A program made the translations under genes and the position numbers. Source: Mycobacterium arosiense ATCC BAA-1401 = DSM 45069 (GTDB taxonomy: Bacteria > Actinomycetota > Actinomycetes > Mycobacteriales > Mycobacteriaceae). From it: DNA of 64,000 bases. The notes below the pieces were generated by a model, which ran no database searches, was not told where the DNA came from, and saw nothing but the letters and a program-made list of their open reading frames with translations. The DNA lies in assembly GCF_002086125.1 (NCBI RefSeq), contig NZ_MVHG01000003.1, positions 1-64,000 on the forward strand, written 5' to 3'. Positions 30,433 through 39,515 of the stretch are shown here, piece by piece; position 1 is the stretch's first letter, and each line of letters opens with the position of its first letter.

Positions 30433-31266
30433 GTGACTGTCGTGGTGGTGACCGACTCGTCGGCACGTCTGCCGGCCGACCTGCGCGAAAAGTGGGGGAT
30501 ACGCGTCGTTCCGTTGCACATCTTGCTCGACGGCGCCGATTTGCGTGACGGCGTGGATGACGTTCCCGACGACATCTACAAACTCGCGGCCACCACGGCG
30601 GCGGCCACCCCGGCCGAACTCGCCGACGCCTACCAGCAGGCGCTGGCCGACAGCGGCGCCGACGGGGTAGTGGCCGTGCACATTTCGTCGGCGCTGTCGG
30701 GAACCTGCCGGGCCGCCGAACGCACCGCGGCCGACCTGGATCCGAACGTACGCGTCGTCGACTCGAAGTCGGCCGCGATGGGCACCGGCTTCGTCGCGTT
30801 GGCCGCCGCGCGGGCTGCGGCCGCCGGCGCAGACGTCGACTCCGTCGCGGACGCCGCGCGCGCGGCCGTGGACCGTGGGCACGCCTTCATCGTGGTGCAC
30901 CGACTGGACAACCTACGGCGCAGCGGACGCATCGGCGGGGCGAAGGCGTGGCTGGGCACCGCGCTGGCCCTCAAGCCGCTGTTGCGTATCGATGACGGCA
31001 AACTCGTTCTGGCTCAACGGGTCCGCACCGTCAGCCATGCCACCGAGGCGATGATCGAACGGGTCTGCCAGGTCGTCGGCGACGATGCCGCCGCCCTGGC
31101 AGTGCATCACGTCAACAACCCGGATGGCGCCCGGGACGTGGCGACGGCGCTGGGCGAGCGACTGCCGGCGTGCGAACCGGCGATCATCACCGAGCTGGGA
31201 TCGGTGCTCGCGCTGCATGTCGGTGCGGGCGCGGTCGCGGTGAGCGTGCAGTCGCCCGCGCCGTAG
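30433..31266 (+). CDS. DegV-family fatty-acid-binding protein
   Basis: A 277-residue EDD-fold protein (Rv2417c-type). DegV proteins bind a free fatty acid and in some bacteria hand it to a fatty-acid kinase. Signatures are VVVTDSSARLP at the N-terminus, VHISSALSGTCRAAE near residue 80 and RLDNLRRSGRIGGAKAWLG near 157. It begins with GTG 5 bp after octT. It marks the left conserved border of the accessory region; its stop lies 6 bp from the convergent mmpL stop. Confidence 0.9.
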   Translation: MTVVVVTDSSARLPADLREKWGIRVVPLHILLDGADLRDGVDDVPDDIYKLAATTAAATPAELADAYQQALADSGADGVVAVHISSALSGTCRAAERTAADLDPNVRVVDSKSAAMGTGFVALAAARAAAAGADVDSVADAARAAVDRGHAFIVVHRLDNLRRSGRIGGAKAWLGTALALKPLLRIDDGKLVLAQRVRTVSHATEAMIERVCQVVGDDAAALAVHHVNNPDGARDVATALGERLPACEPAIITELGSVLALHVGAGAVAVSVQSPAP

Positions 31267-31272
31267 CCGCAA

Positions 31273-34179
31273 TCAGGCCCTCGCGGGCACCGGCCGTCGC
31301 GCGTTGTCACCGCGCGGGTGCACAACCCGCGGCCACCAGAACCAGCGTCCGAGCAGGGTGGCGATCGAGGGCATCAGCAGCGTGCGCACCACCAGCGTGT
31401 CGAGCAGCAGACCGATGCACACGGTCGACCCGAACTGGCCGAGCACGCGCAGATCGCTGCCCAGCATAGAGGCCATGGTGAAGGCGAACACCAGACCGGC
31501 CGCCGTCACCACACCACCGGTGCCGGCCATCGACCGGATGATCCCCGTCTTGAGCCCGCCATGGATCTCTTCGCGGAACCGGGAAACGAGCAGCAGGTTG
31601 TAGTCCGATCCCACTGCCAGCAGGATGATGACCGACAGCGCCAACACGATCCAGTGGATCCTGATGCCGAACAGATCCTGCCAAATCAACACCGACAGAC
31701 CGAATGACGCCGCGATCGAACTGGCCGCCGTGCCGACGATCACCAGCGCGGCAACCACGCTGCGGGTCAGCAACAACATGATCATGAAGATCAGCGTTAA
31801 GGCCGACACCACGGCGATCATCAGGTCGTATTTCTCGCCGTCGGCCATGTCCTTGAACGTCGCGGCGGTTCCGCCCAGATACACCCGGGCGTCCGACAGC
31901 GAGGACTGCTTCAACCCCTCCTGCGCGGCGGTGCGTTCGGCGTCCACCCGCGCGATGCCTTCCGGCGTCATCGGATCGCCCTGGTGGGTGATGAAGAACC
32001 GCGCCGACTTGCCGTCCGGCGACAGGAACATCCGAAGGCCAGTCTGGAAATCGGGGTTGTCGAAGGCCTCCGGCGGGAGGTAGAAGAAGTCGTCGTTCTT
32101 GGAGTTGTCGAAGCTCTGCCCCATCACGATGGCGGTGTTGCTCATCGCCTCCATCTGATCGATCATCGCCTTGAAGGTCTGGTAGAGCGTCAGCGTGATG
32201 CCCCTGGTGGTCTTCAGCGTGGTGATCAGCGTTGGGAACAGCGCGTTGAGGTCGTGGGTGGCTCTGGCGGTGTGTTCGATGTCGGCCGTCAAATAGTGGA
32301 ATTGCTCGGCCAGTTGGTCGAACCCGTCGAACGTGTCGAACAGCGACCGCAGCCCGATGCACACGGGGATGTCGTAGCAGTGCTTCTCCCAGTACATGTA
32401 CGAGCGTATCGGCCGGAAGGTGTCGTCGAAATCCGCGATGTGGTCGCGCAGCGTGTCGGTGATCTGCGACGTCACCGCCGTGGTCCTGGCGCTGTCGTCG
32501 GCGGCGTTGGCCAGGTCCAGCGATACCTCGTATTGGCGTTGCGTAGTTTCGATCTGGGTCTGCAGGTCATCTGCCATCCTGAGGATGTCGTTCATGCGCT
32601 CCTTGAGAAAGCTCATGTTCTGCATCGTCGTCTGGCTTTGGACGCTGTTCTGGAACGGAATCGAGCTGTGCTGGATCGGAATGCCCAGCGGCCGGGTGAT
32701 GTCCTGGACCATGGCGATGCCCAGCGTGCGCATCTCGTTCTTGGCCACCCGGTCCAGAACCAGCATGTCGGCCGGGTTGCGCATGTCATGGTCGGACTCG
32801 ATCATCAACAGGTCGGGGTTCATCCGTGCCTCGGAGAAATGCCGATTCGCGGCCTCTTGCCCCTGATTGGACGGGGCTGACAGCGGCAGGTAATGGCGGT
32901 CGTTGTAGCTGGTGTGGAAGCTCGGCAGGGCGATCATGCCGACCAGCACGACCGCGGCGCTGACGGCCAAAACCGGTGCGGGCCAACGGACTACCGCGGT
33001 GCCCACCCGGCGCCACAGCCGACCGCGCTTGGCCTGCCTTTCGAACAGGTGGAAGCGACTGCCGACGAAGACCACCGCGGGGCCCAGCGTGATACCGGCG
33101 AGCACCACGACCAGCATGCCGATCGCCACGGGCGCGCCCATGGTGTTGAACCACGGCAGCCGCGAAAAACTCAGGCAATACGTCGCGCCCGCGATGGTCA
33201 GGCCCGACCCCAACACCACCGGGGCGACGCCCTTGAACGTGGTGTAGTACGCGGCTTCTCGGTCCTCGCCGGCGGCCAACGCCTCTTGATAACGGCCGAT
33301 CAGGAAGATGCCGTAGTCGGTTGCGGCGGCGATCGCCAGCATGGTGAGGATGTTGGCGGCGAAGGTGGTGAGGCCGAATGCGTTGTGGTAGGCCAGAACC
33401 GCGACGACACCGCGCGCGCACGCCAGCGCCACTAAGGTCATGAAGAGCTGAACGAGCGTGGTGACGATGGACCGGTAGACCAGCAACAGCATGATCGCGA
33501 TGGCGCCCAGGGTGAATAGCGTGATCTTGGCCAGGCTGGCGTTGCCGATGATGTGCATGTCGTCGGACAGCGCCGCGGGCCCGGTGACGTAGGCCTTCAC
33601 GCCGGGCGGCGCCTTGTTCTCGTCGATCACCTTGTGGACGGCATCCACGGAGTTGTTCGCCTGCGTGGTGCCCTGGTTGCCGGCGAGGTTGATTTGCACG
33701 TAGGCGGCTTTGGCGTCGGCGCTCTGCGCGCCTGCGGCGGTGAGCCGGTCACCCCAAAAGTCCTGAATGTGCTGGATGTGCTTGGGGTCCTGGCGGAGCT
33801 GCCGAATCAGCTTGTCGTAGTACTGATGTGCATCCGGGCCCAGGGGGTGCTGGCCCTCCAGGACGACCATGACGGTGCTGTTCGAGTCGAACTCGTGGAA
33901 GTTATGACCCAGCCGCATCATCGCCTTCATCGACGGGGCGTCCAGCGGTGTCATCGGCGCCGAGTGCGCCTCGCCGACTTTTTCCAAAGTGGGGACGATG
34001 ACGTTCACCAACACGGTGACGGCCACCCAGCCCAAGATGATGGGAATCGCGAAGATGCGGATCGCATGGGGAAGGTAGGGCCGGTGGCCGCGCGCGGCCT
34101 TCGATAAGCCCCGGGTGGTGATCGGGCCGGTGTCGGCCGCGCTCAGGTCGCGCTCGGTCTGACTGTTCACGTTGCTCAT
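31273..34179 (-). CDS. MmpL4/5-type RND transporter
   Basis: A 968-residue inner-membrane transporter of the MmpL family with two blocks of membrane helices. Both proton-relay Asp-Tyr pairs are present (AAATDYGIFL and AVGSDYNLLL). A long coiled-coil insertion rich in Gln, Glu and Asp sits in the second periplasmic loop (about residues 490-700), as in MmpL4/MmpL5, which export siderophores. Its start overlaps the mmpS stop (ATGA), the usual mmpS-mmpL pairing. Substrate is inferred by family only: siderophore or lipid. Confidence 0.9.
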   Translation of the reverse strand: MSNVNSQTERDLSAADTGPITTRGLSKAARGHRPYLPHAIRIFAIPIILGWVAVTVLVNVIVPTLEKVGEAHSAPMTPLDAPSMKAMMRLGHNFHEFDSNSTVMVVLEGQHPLGPDAHQYYDKLIRQLRQDPKHIQHIQDFWGDRLTAAGAQSADAKAAYVQINLAGNQGTTQANNSVDAVHKVIDENKAPPGVKAYVTGPAALSDDMHIIGNASLAKITLFTLGAIAIMLLLVYRSIVTTLVQLFMTLVALACARGVVAVLAYHNAFGLTTFAANILTMLAIAAATDYGIFLIGRYQEALAAGEDREAAYYTTFKGVAPVVLGSGLTIAGATYCLSFSRLPWFNTMGAPVAIGMLVVVLAGITLGPAVVFVGSRFHLFERQAKRGRLWRRVGTAVVRWPAPVLAVSAAVVLVGMIALPSFHTSYNDRHYLPLSAPSNQGQEAANRHFSEARMNPDLLMIESDHDMRNPADMLVLDRVAKNEMRTLGIAMVQDITRPLGIPIQHSSIPFQNSVQSQTTMQNMSFLKERMNDILRMADDLQTQIETTQRQYEVSLDLANAADDSARTTAVTSQITDTLRDHIADFDDTFRPIRSYMYWEKHCYDIPVCIGLRSLFDTFDGFDQLAEQFHYLTADIEHTARATHDLNALFPTLITTLKTTRGITLTLYQTFKAMIDQMEAMSNTAIVMGQSFDNSKNDDFFYLPPEAFDNPDFQTGLRMFLSPDGKSARFFITHQGDPMTPEGIARVDAERTAAQEGLKQSSLSDARVYLGGTAATFKDMADGEKYDLMIAVVSALTLIFMIMLLLTRSVVAALVIVGTAASSIAASFGLSVLIWQDLFGIRIHWIVLALSVIILLAVGSDYNLLLVSRFREEIHGGLKTGIIRSMAGTGGVVTAAGLVFAFTMASMLGSDLRVLGQFGSTVCIGLLLDTLVVRTLLMPSIATLLGRWFWWPRVVHPRGDNARRPVPARA

Positions 34180-34670
34180 GCGGATTTCACCAGGCAGAAG
34201 GTCTGGGCGTTATGGCCGGCGGAATTCTGGTTGTCGCGGACGACGCCGTCCACGGTGATCTTGCATGCAATCGTGCCGCCGTCGCTCTGCGCCATGATGT
34301 TGGCGCTCACCGAGGGCAGCGTGGTCGAGATCGTGGTGGACCACGGCAGGGGGGCGTTGTTGACCTGGTGCGTGTTGGCGTTCTCGTCCCAGTAATTGAT
34401 GTTCGCCGTCGTGCCGGGCGCGCCGGAGATCTCGTACACGACGACCTTCGGGTTGAACTGCACGATTTCGATCCCCTTGCCGGCGTTCGCGTTGAGGTCT
34501 TCCGAGCCGAAGATCTTGTGCAGCCGCGACACGATGAGCGCGGAGGTCGACAGAACGACGACCAGCACCAGCGGGATCCACACTCGTTTCAGCACGCGGC
34601 TGCCGAGGCCGGGGCGGGTACCCGAGTCTGGCCTAGCCACCACCTGACCGCCTTCCGCAAAGCTCACCAA
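34176..34670 (-). CDS. MmpS-family accessory protein
   Basis: A 164-residue protein with one N-terminal membrane helix (about residues 30-50) and a periplasmic beta domain (GIEIVQFNPKVVVYEISGAPGTTANINYWD) typical of MmpS4/MmpS5, which assist their MmpL partner. The start is TTG at 34670 or GTG at 34667; neither has a strong ribosome binding site. It overlaps the mmpL gene by 4 bp. A TTGACA (34695-34690) and an imperfect iron-box-like sequence lie upstream. Confidence 0.88.
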   Translation of the reverse strand: MVSFAEGGQVVARPDSGTRPGLGSRVLKRVWIPLVLVVVLSTSALIVSRLHKIFGSEDLNANAGKGIEIVQFNPKVVVYEISGAPGTTANINYWDENANTHQVNNAPLPWSTTISTTLPSVSANIMAQSDGGTIACKITVDGVVRDNQNSAGHNAQTFCLVKSA

Positions 34671-34710
34671 CCGTCGCCGACGACACCGATGTCAACGGAA
34701 CATTTGCTCA

Positions 34711-34730
34711 GTTAGGGATACTAACCTTAG
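34711..34730 (-). promoter_or_regulatory. Candidate operator upstream of mmpS, resembling half an IdeR box
   Basis: Read on the minus strand, the site contains TAAGGTTAG (34729-34721), a full match to the left half of the IdeR consensus TWAGGTWAG. The right half matches poorly unless one base is skipped. The same stretch holds a GTTAG-N5-CTAAC dyad (34711-34725) and a possible -10 TAGTAT. It lies about 40 bp upstream of the mmpS start. Confidence 0.35.
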
Positions 34731-34783
34731 TGCACGCAAGCGTTCCTCCCGGGGGCGGCCACTTGTGGCGAACGGCATACCCG

Positions 34784-35842
34784 CTAATGGCCCAGCCGAC
34801 CGGTGATCGGGGGCAAATCCGCCAGCGTCACGATTCCCGGCTCGGCGGCCACCACCGCGGGGACGGCGTTGGTAACCGGCATGGCGGTATAGATCATCCC
34901 CAGTCCCATGAACCCGGGCTCCGTCCAGTCCTTGGGCGGCAGGCAGTGCAACACGGTCCGCATGTTGGGCAGCCCGAACACCTGGATGACGTGACCGTGG
35001 TCGAGGGGCTTGGGCGGGACGACGTGACTGCCCATGGTCCAGTTGAACCCGACGCTGACGACGTTGCGATCGCCGACCCAACCTCGGTGGTAGCCGTAGA
35101 CGCCGCCGACCGTTCCGGCGGGAATCTTCATGAAACCAAGATCGGAGTCGTCGGTGGCCGCGGTGAAGGTGACGTCGAAGGTCATCTTGTCCAGCTTTGC
35201 CCCGATCGCGTCGGCCATCATCGCCGCCGATTCCGCGAACACCTCGCTTTCGCGCCGGACGTTTTCGGCCAACCCGGGGGTATCGGGATCCTGCGAAAAG
35301 CCCATGGCCGTCTGGGTTTCCGCCGATTCGTAGGTCGAGCAGTCCACCGACTCGGTGATCCGAATCTCGTCGACGCGCTCGCACGACGCGGACAGCACCA
35401 TACCCACCATGTTCGTCATGCCCGGGTGCGCGCCGCTGCCGAAGATCGTCGAGTTGCCTTTCTGACACGCATCTTCGATACGTTTGCGGTCCCGCGGTGT
35501 CTGCTTCCCACCGGTGATCCACGCGGCGCTGGTGCACACGTTGACGCCCGATTCCAGCAGCCGCACCAGTTCATCGATGTTAGGCCACAACGGGTTATAG
35601 CAACACGCGTCGGCGCCCAGGGCCAGCAGCGCATCGATGTCGTTGGTCGCCCGCACCCCGGTCGGTTTCGGCCAGCCCGCCAGGTCGGCGGCGTCGACAC
35701 CGACCTTGTCGGCGCCGTGCGCGTATACGCCGGCCAGTTCCAGGTCTTCTCGCGCGATGATGGAGTGCAGCGAACGCCGGCCGATGTTGCCGGTCGTCCA
35801 TTGGATCACCCGCAGGGAACGGTCGGCGCTTGCCTTGCTCAT
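34784..35842 (-). CDS. Dihydrodipicolinate reductase-like NAD(P)-dependent oxidoreductase
   Basis: A 352-residue protein with an N-terminal Rossmann domain (RVIQWTTGNIGRRSLHSII) of the DapB/2,4-diaminopentanoate dehydrogenase-like family, and a C-terminal domain with ITGGKQTP and GSGAHPGMTNMVG. True DapB is much shorter (about 250 residues), so this is not the lysine-pathway enzyme; the substrate is unknown. ATG 35842 follows AGGAG; an earlier in-frame ATG is not needed. It is transcribed in the same direction as the gap-like gene (69-bp gap) and mmpS (113-bp gap). Confidence 0.8.
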   Translation of the reverse strand: MSKASADRSLRVIQWTTGNIGRRSLHSIIAREDLELAGVYAHGADKVGVDAADLAGWPKPTGVRATNDIDALLALGADACCYNPLWPNIDELVRLLESGVNVCTSAAWITGGKQTPRDRKRIEDACQKGNSTIFGSGAHPGMTNMVGMVLSASCERVDEIRITESVDCSTYESAETQTAMGFSQDPDTPGLAENVRRESEVFAESAAMMADAIGAKLDKMTFDVTFTAATDDSDLGFMKIPAGTVGGVYGYHRGWVGDRNVVSVGFNWTMGSHVVPPKPLDHGHVIQVFGLPNMRTVLHCLPPKDWTEPGFMGLGMIYTAMPVTNAVPAVVAAEPGIVTLADLPPITGRLGH

Positions 35843-35911
35843 CGTGGCTCCTTTGCCGGTGCGAATCGGACTCATTATCGCCTCAGCGGCGGTGCGCCGT
35901 TGGCCGAAGGG

Positions 35912-36568
35912 TCAAAGGCCGGCGGCGCCGACCGCGAGGAAAGCGCAGCCGGCCGCGGCCAGTAGGAGCGCCACGTCGACGCGCCGACGCGAACGAATCC
36001 AGTCGTGCAGCGCCGCCACCCATGCGGCGGTTGCCCTCGGTGCCAGCAAATGGGCCAGCAGCGGAATCTCTATCAGGGCGAATGCCACGGCGTTGAACAT
36101 CAACAGGACTGCGACTTGCGTCAGGGCGGTCGCCCCGGAGGCCAGAATGACGGCCAGCGCGGCAAGATAGTCGACCGACGGCAACGCGATGCCCAGACCG
36201 GCGATGCCGGCCACCGTCAGCGAATGCCGGCTCAGCAATCGTTGGACCGGCGACGCCAATCCTGTCGGCCGCGCACCCAACCGCGCGGGGAGATTCGCGG
36301 CCACGATCGCCGCGACCGTCAGCGCCAGCAGGCCGACCAGAATCTGCACCTTGGGCAGGGCCAAGTAGTTCGAGCCCCGCATGATTCGTCGGAAGGCGAA
36401 CAACACGATCAAGCCCACGGCCGTTCCCATGGCGAAACCGCCGGACAGAAACGCGAGCAGTTGCAGCGCCGGTCTGGGCCTGTTCAGCATGAGCACGGTC
36501 ATACCGACTCGGAACGGTTCGACACTGACGGCGAGGGCCATCACCAGGACGGTCACCAACATCGGCAT
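35912..36568 (-). CDS. GAP-like integral membrane protein of the TPP locus
   Basis: A 218-residue protein with about six membrane segments, matching the mycobacterial GAP/Sap family first described for glycopeptidolipid surface transport. A gap-like gene ends the TPP locus in M. smegmatis and M. abscessus, as here. It may help move the glycolipid across the envelope. It starts 25 bp after the FAAL stop. The start is ATG 36568, with 36562 as an alternative. Confidence 0.8.
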   Translation of the reverse strand: MPMLVTVLVMALAVSVEPFRVGMTVLMLNRPRPALQLLAFLSGGFAMGTAVGLIVLFAFRRIMRGSNYLALPKVQILVGLLALTVAAIVAANLPARLGARPTGLASPVQRLLSRHSLTVAGIAGLGIALPSVDYLAALAVILASGATALTQVAVLLMFNAVAFALIEIPLLAHLLAPRATAAWVAALHDWIRSRRRVDVALLLAAAGCAFLAVGAAGL

Positions 36569-36593
36569 CGTGGAGCGCGCCCGTGGCCCCGGC

Positions 36594-38330
36594 TCAGGCG
36601 TCTAACCGGGCGAATTGCTGCCGGCGGTACCGCTCGACACAGGCGGCGCGCCGGATCTTGCCGCTGGTGGTGGTGGGAATCGAGCCGGGCGGTACCAGCA
36701 CCAGGTCTTCCACATTGACGCCGTGCGCATTGGAAATCGCCGAGGTCACGTCGCGTTTCACGCAGGTCAACGAGCGCATCGCCTCCTCGGTGGAACCGCC
36801 TCGCTTCTTGAACTCGATGACGGTGACGAGCTTCTCGGTACTGTTCACCGGAACCGATATCGCCGCGACCCGACCACCGGTGATCTCTTGGACCGTCGCC
36901 TCGATGTCCTCGGGATAGTGATTCCGTCCCCGGATTATCAGCAGATCCTTGATACGGCCGACGATGAACAGCCCGCCCCCGTAAACGAAACCTGAGTCCC
37001 CGGTCTTCAGCCAAGACCCAGGCGGCGTACCCGGTGACGGGTCGACGAGCGTCGCGCCGAAGCAGTGCTGTTCTGTCGGCGGCTTGCGCCAGTAGCCCTC
37101 GGCCACGTTGTCGCCGCGTACCCAGATCTCGCCCACCACCCCCGGCGGGCACTCGCGGTGGGTGTCGCCGTCGACGATTCGCAATGCCGGGGAGTGCGGC
37201 AGTTCGTACCTCACCAGCGACGAGCCGGTCCCGGCCGCGCACGGCTGAGCGCGGCCCGCGGCCAGCTCGTCGATATCGAAGTGAACCGCCGACGAGTCAG
37301 TCCAGGTGCCACTGGCCACGAAGACGGTTGCCTCCGCCAAGCCGTACGACGGGCGCATCATGTCGTCGCGAAAGTCGAAGTGGGCAAACCGATCCACGAA
37401 GCGGCTCAGGGTGGCCGGCTCGACGCGTTCGGCACCGCTGATGATGCCCAGCACACCGCCGAAGTCGAGTCCGGCCAGATCACGGTCACTCGTTTTGCGG
37501 GCCGCCAGGTCGAAGGCGAAGTTGGGGGCCGCCGACCACGAAGAGGTATTCGCGGCCAGGGATTGCATCCATCTGGCGGGTCGTTCCAAGAACGCGACGG
37601 GACTCATCAGCTCGCCCCGCCAGCCGCCCAGGATCGGCGCGCAGACGCCGAGCACCAAACCCATGTCATGGTAGAAGGGCAGCCACGAGACGATCGTGGT
37701 GTCCGACGGGGCTTTGGTGTGGGAGTCGGTGAAAAAGCTGCGCATCAGCTGCTCGAAATTCACCTGCAGATTGCGGTGCGAGATCATTACACCGGTCGGG
37801 GTTCGGGTCGAGCCGGAGCTGTATTGCAGATACGCGATCTCCGGCACGTCGGCTGCGGGACTGGATGTTCCGCGATCGGCGTCCAGATTCATCGAATCGA
37901 TTTCGACGATCTTCGGGAGGTCGTCCATGCGGGCCCGATCGACATACTCGGCGACATCTTCGGCGACCGCGGACGTCGTGAGCACGACCGAAGGTGACGT
38001 ATCGGCAAGGACGGCGCTGACCCGCTCATCGCTCGAGCCCCGATGCGGCAGCGGCAGCGGAACCGCGATGAGCCCGGCCTGCATCGAACCCAGGAACGCC
38101 GCGATGTAGTCGAGGCCCTGCGGCGCCAGGATCACCGCCCTGTCGCCGGCCGCCCCGTGCTGGCCGAGCTCGCCCGCCACGTTGAAGGTCCGGCGGGACA
38201 TTTGCGACCACGTGAGGCTCTGGCGAACACCGTCGGCGTCGTCCTGGTAATCGGTGAATGTGTACGCCACATCGTCGGGCCGCAGGCTGGCACGGCCGTG
38301 CAGCATGGCGAGAATCGATGATCCAGACAT
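36594..38330 (-). CDS. fadD23: Fatty acyl-AMP ligase, FadD23-type
   Basis: A 578-residue adenylating enzyme that activates a fatty acid as acyl-AMP and passes it to a polyketide synthase. Motifs are [14 protein letters not shown] (phosphate loop), [36 protein letters not shown] and the C-terminal catalytic Lys in TTSGKIRR. The FAAL type is supported by length, the FYHDMGL motif and its place in a PKS cluster. In the TPP pathway FadD23 is thought to supply the starter for Pks. It starts 11 bp after the PE-PPE gene. Confidence 0.9.
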   Translation of the reverse strand: MSGSSILAMLHGRASLRPDDVAYTFTDYQDDADGVRQSLTWSQMSRRTFNVAGELGQHGAAGDRAVILAPQGLDYIAAFLGSMQAGLIAVPLPLPHRGSSDERVSAVLADTSPSVVLTTSAVAEDVAEYVDRARMDDLPKIVEIDSMNLDADRGTSSPAADVPEIAYLQYSSGSTRTPTGVMISHRNLQVNFEQLMRSFFTDSHTKAPSDTTIVSWLPFYHDMGLVLGVCAPILGGWRGELMSPVAFLERPARWMQSLAANTSSWSAAPNFAFDLAARKTSDRDLAGLDFGGVLGIISGAERVEPATLSRFVDRFAHFDFRDDMMRPSYGLAEATVFVASGTWTDSSAVHFDIDELAAGRAQPCAAGTGSSLVRYELPHSPALRIVDGDTHRECPPGVVGEIWVRGDNVAEGYWRKPPTEQHCFGATLVDPSPGTPPGSWLKTGDSGFVYGGGLFIVGRIKDLLIIRGRNHYPEDIEATVQEITGGRVAAISVPVNSTEKLVTVIEFKKRGGSTEEAMRSLTCVKRDVTSAISNAHGVNVEDLVLVPPGSIPTTTSGKIRRAACVERYRRQQFARLDA

Positions 38331-38341
38331 AGGCGCGTCGT

Positions 38342-39460
38342 CTAGCCGGTGGCCTTCGACAGCACCGATGTGGCGCCGCTGAGTATTTGGGAAAGAGGGT
38401 CGGCGCCGCCGCCGAAGGTTGCCTGGTTGGCCGGCGCGGTGACTTCCGCCGGGTCGAAGCCGTGCACTGGGTCCACCTGGACCGGAGCCGTCGCGGGGTC
38501 GTCGTTTCGCGAGTAGCCCGCATTCACCCGGGGAATCAGGATGGCATCGAGCTTGTTCAGGGTGTCTTCCGGGATTCCCAAGTAGGCCAGCGGCATGACG
38601 AGCGGAAGGTGCTTTTCGGGGACCATGATCGTGGTGTCCTTGGCGCCCCTGGAATTGATGGTCGTCCTGATGTTCTGCGGGGGCACCATGCTCGGGTTGG
38701 TGAAGGCCACCGCGGTGTGACCCGTGGCGAGGCCTAGCAGCGTGTTGGCGAGCGCGAACAAGTTGTCCGGCCGGTCGGGAAAGTCCGCGATCGAGTCGTA
38801 CGCGGCCACGAATCGGTTTGTGTCGTACTGGCTCTCGTACTGCGGTGGCATGGTGTAGTCGAGGGCTGGAACGACGCTGCCGACTCCGAACATCGCGGTC
38901 AGGAAACTCTGGCCGAAGGCGTGATGCCCGATCGGGTCGCCGAACGTGGCGAAGTTCAGTTTGTCCGGCGGGGGAGCGGTCGGGTCATTCGCCAGCCGGG
39001 CCTGCTCGCCGTCGACCACGAACCCGCCCTCGGATAACCCGATCGCCGTGCCGGGCCGACCCGTCTTGATCGCCGCATCGAGGTTGTCGATTCCCTCGGC
39101 GACCGATTCGCCAACGCTGGGCCCATCCAGACCCAGGCCTGGCAACAGCTTTTCGCCGGCCTCGCCGATGCCCGGGAACAGTCGCTCCAAGACGTGGCCC
39201 TGGACCTGCCCCGCCGGGTAGCGCACGATTTCACGCTTTTGGCCGGGGAACCACTGGGCGCCTTCTTGACGGATGTACTCGTCGTAGGGGATGCCCAGGA
39301 CGTGAGCGCCGCCGAGGGCAAACGCCGTCTGGTCGCCCGGAGCCCCAGGGGTCGGCGGACCGCCGATCGGCGCGTCGTCAGCCGTCGCGGTATTGACGCC
39401 GAAACACCCTGTGGCAGCTACGGTTACCAGCGCCGTAACCCCTGCGAGCAGTTTCTTCAT
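38342..39460 (-). CDS. Secreted PE-PPE-domain acyltransferase/esterase of the TPP locus
   Basis: A 372-residue protein with a signal peptide ([19 protein letters not shown]); the ATGC at residues 16-19 could be a lipobox. The PE-PPE alpha/beta-hydrolase domain carries the nucleophile elbow GLSEGG (S143) and FATFGDPIG. It resembles Rv1184c (Chp2), which builds polyacyltrehalose by transesterification. In TPP-producing mycobacteria the 'PE' gene product is required for the last acylation outside the membrane. It lies between mmpL10 and fadD23 in one operon. Confidence 0.88.
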   Translation of the reverse strand: MKKLLAGVTALVTVAATGCFGVNTATADDAPIGGPPTPGAPGDQTAFALGGAHVLGIPYDEYIRQEGAQWFPGQKREIVRYPAGQVQGHVLERLFPGIGEAGEKLLPGLGLDGPSVGESVAEGIDNLDAAIKTGRPGTAIGLSEGGFVVDGEQARLANDPTAPPPDKLNFATFGDPIGHHAFGQSFLTAMFGVGSVVPALDYTMPPQYESQYDTNRFVAAYDSIADFPDRPDNLFALANTLLGLATGHTAVAFTNPSMVPPQNIRTTINSRGAKDTTIMVPEKHLPLVMPLAYLGIPEDTLNKLDAILIPRVNAGYSRNDDPATAPVQVDPVHGFDPAEVTAPANQATFGGGADPLSQILSGATSVLSKATG

Positions 39461-39515
39461 CGCTACTCCTACCGCTCGATCCGCTTCGTAGTCTCACACA
39501 CATCCGGTGCGGGTG

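Noticed and set aside
34784..35842. dapB (lysine pathway)
   Set aside because: At 352 residues it is about 100 longer than DapB and has a different C-terminal domain.
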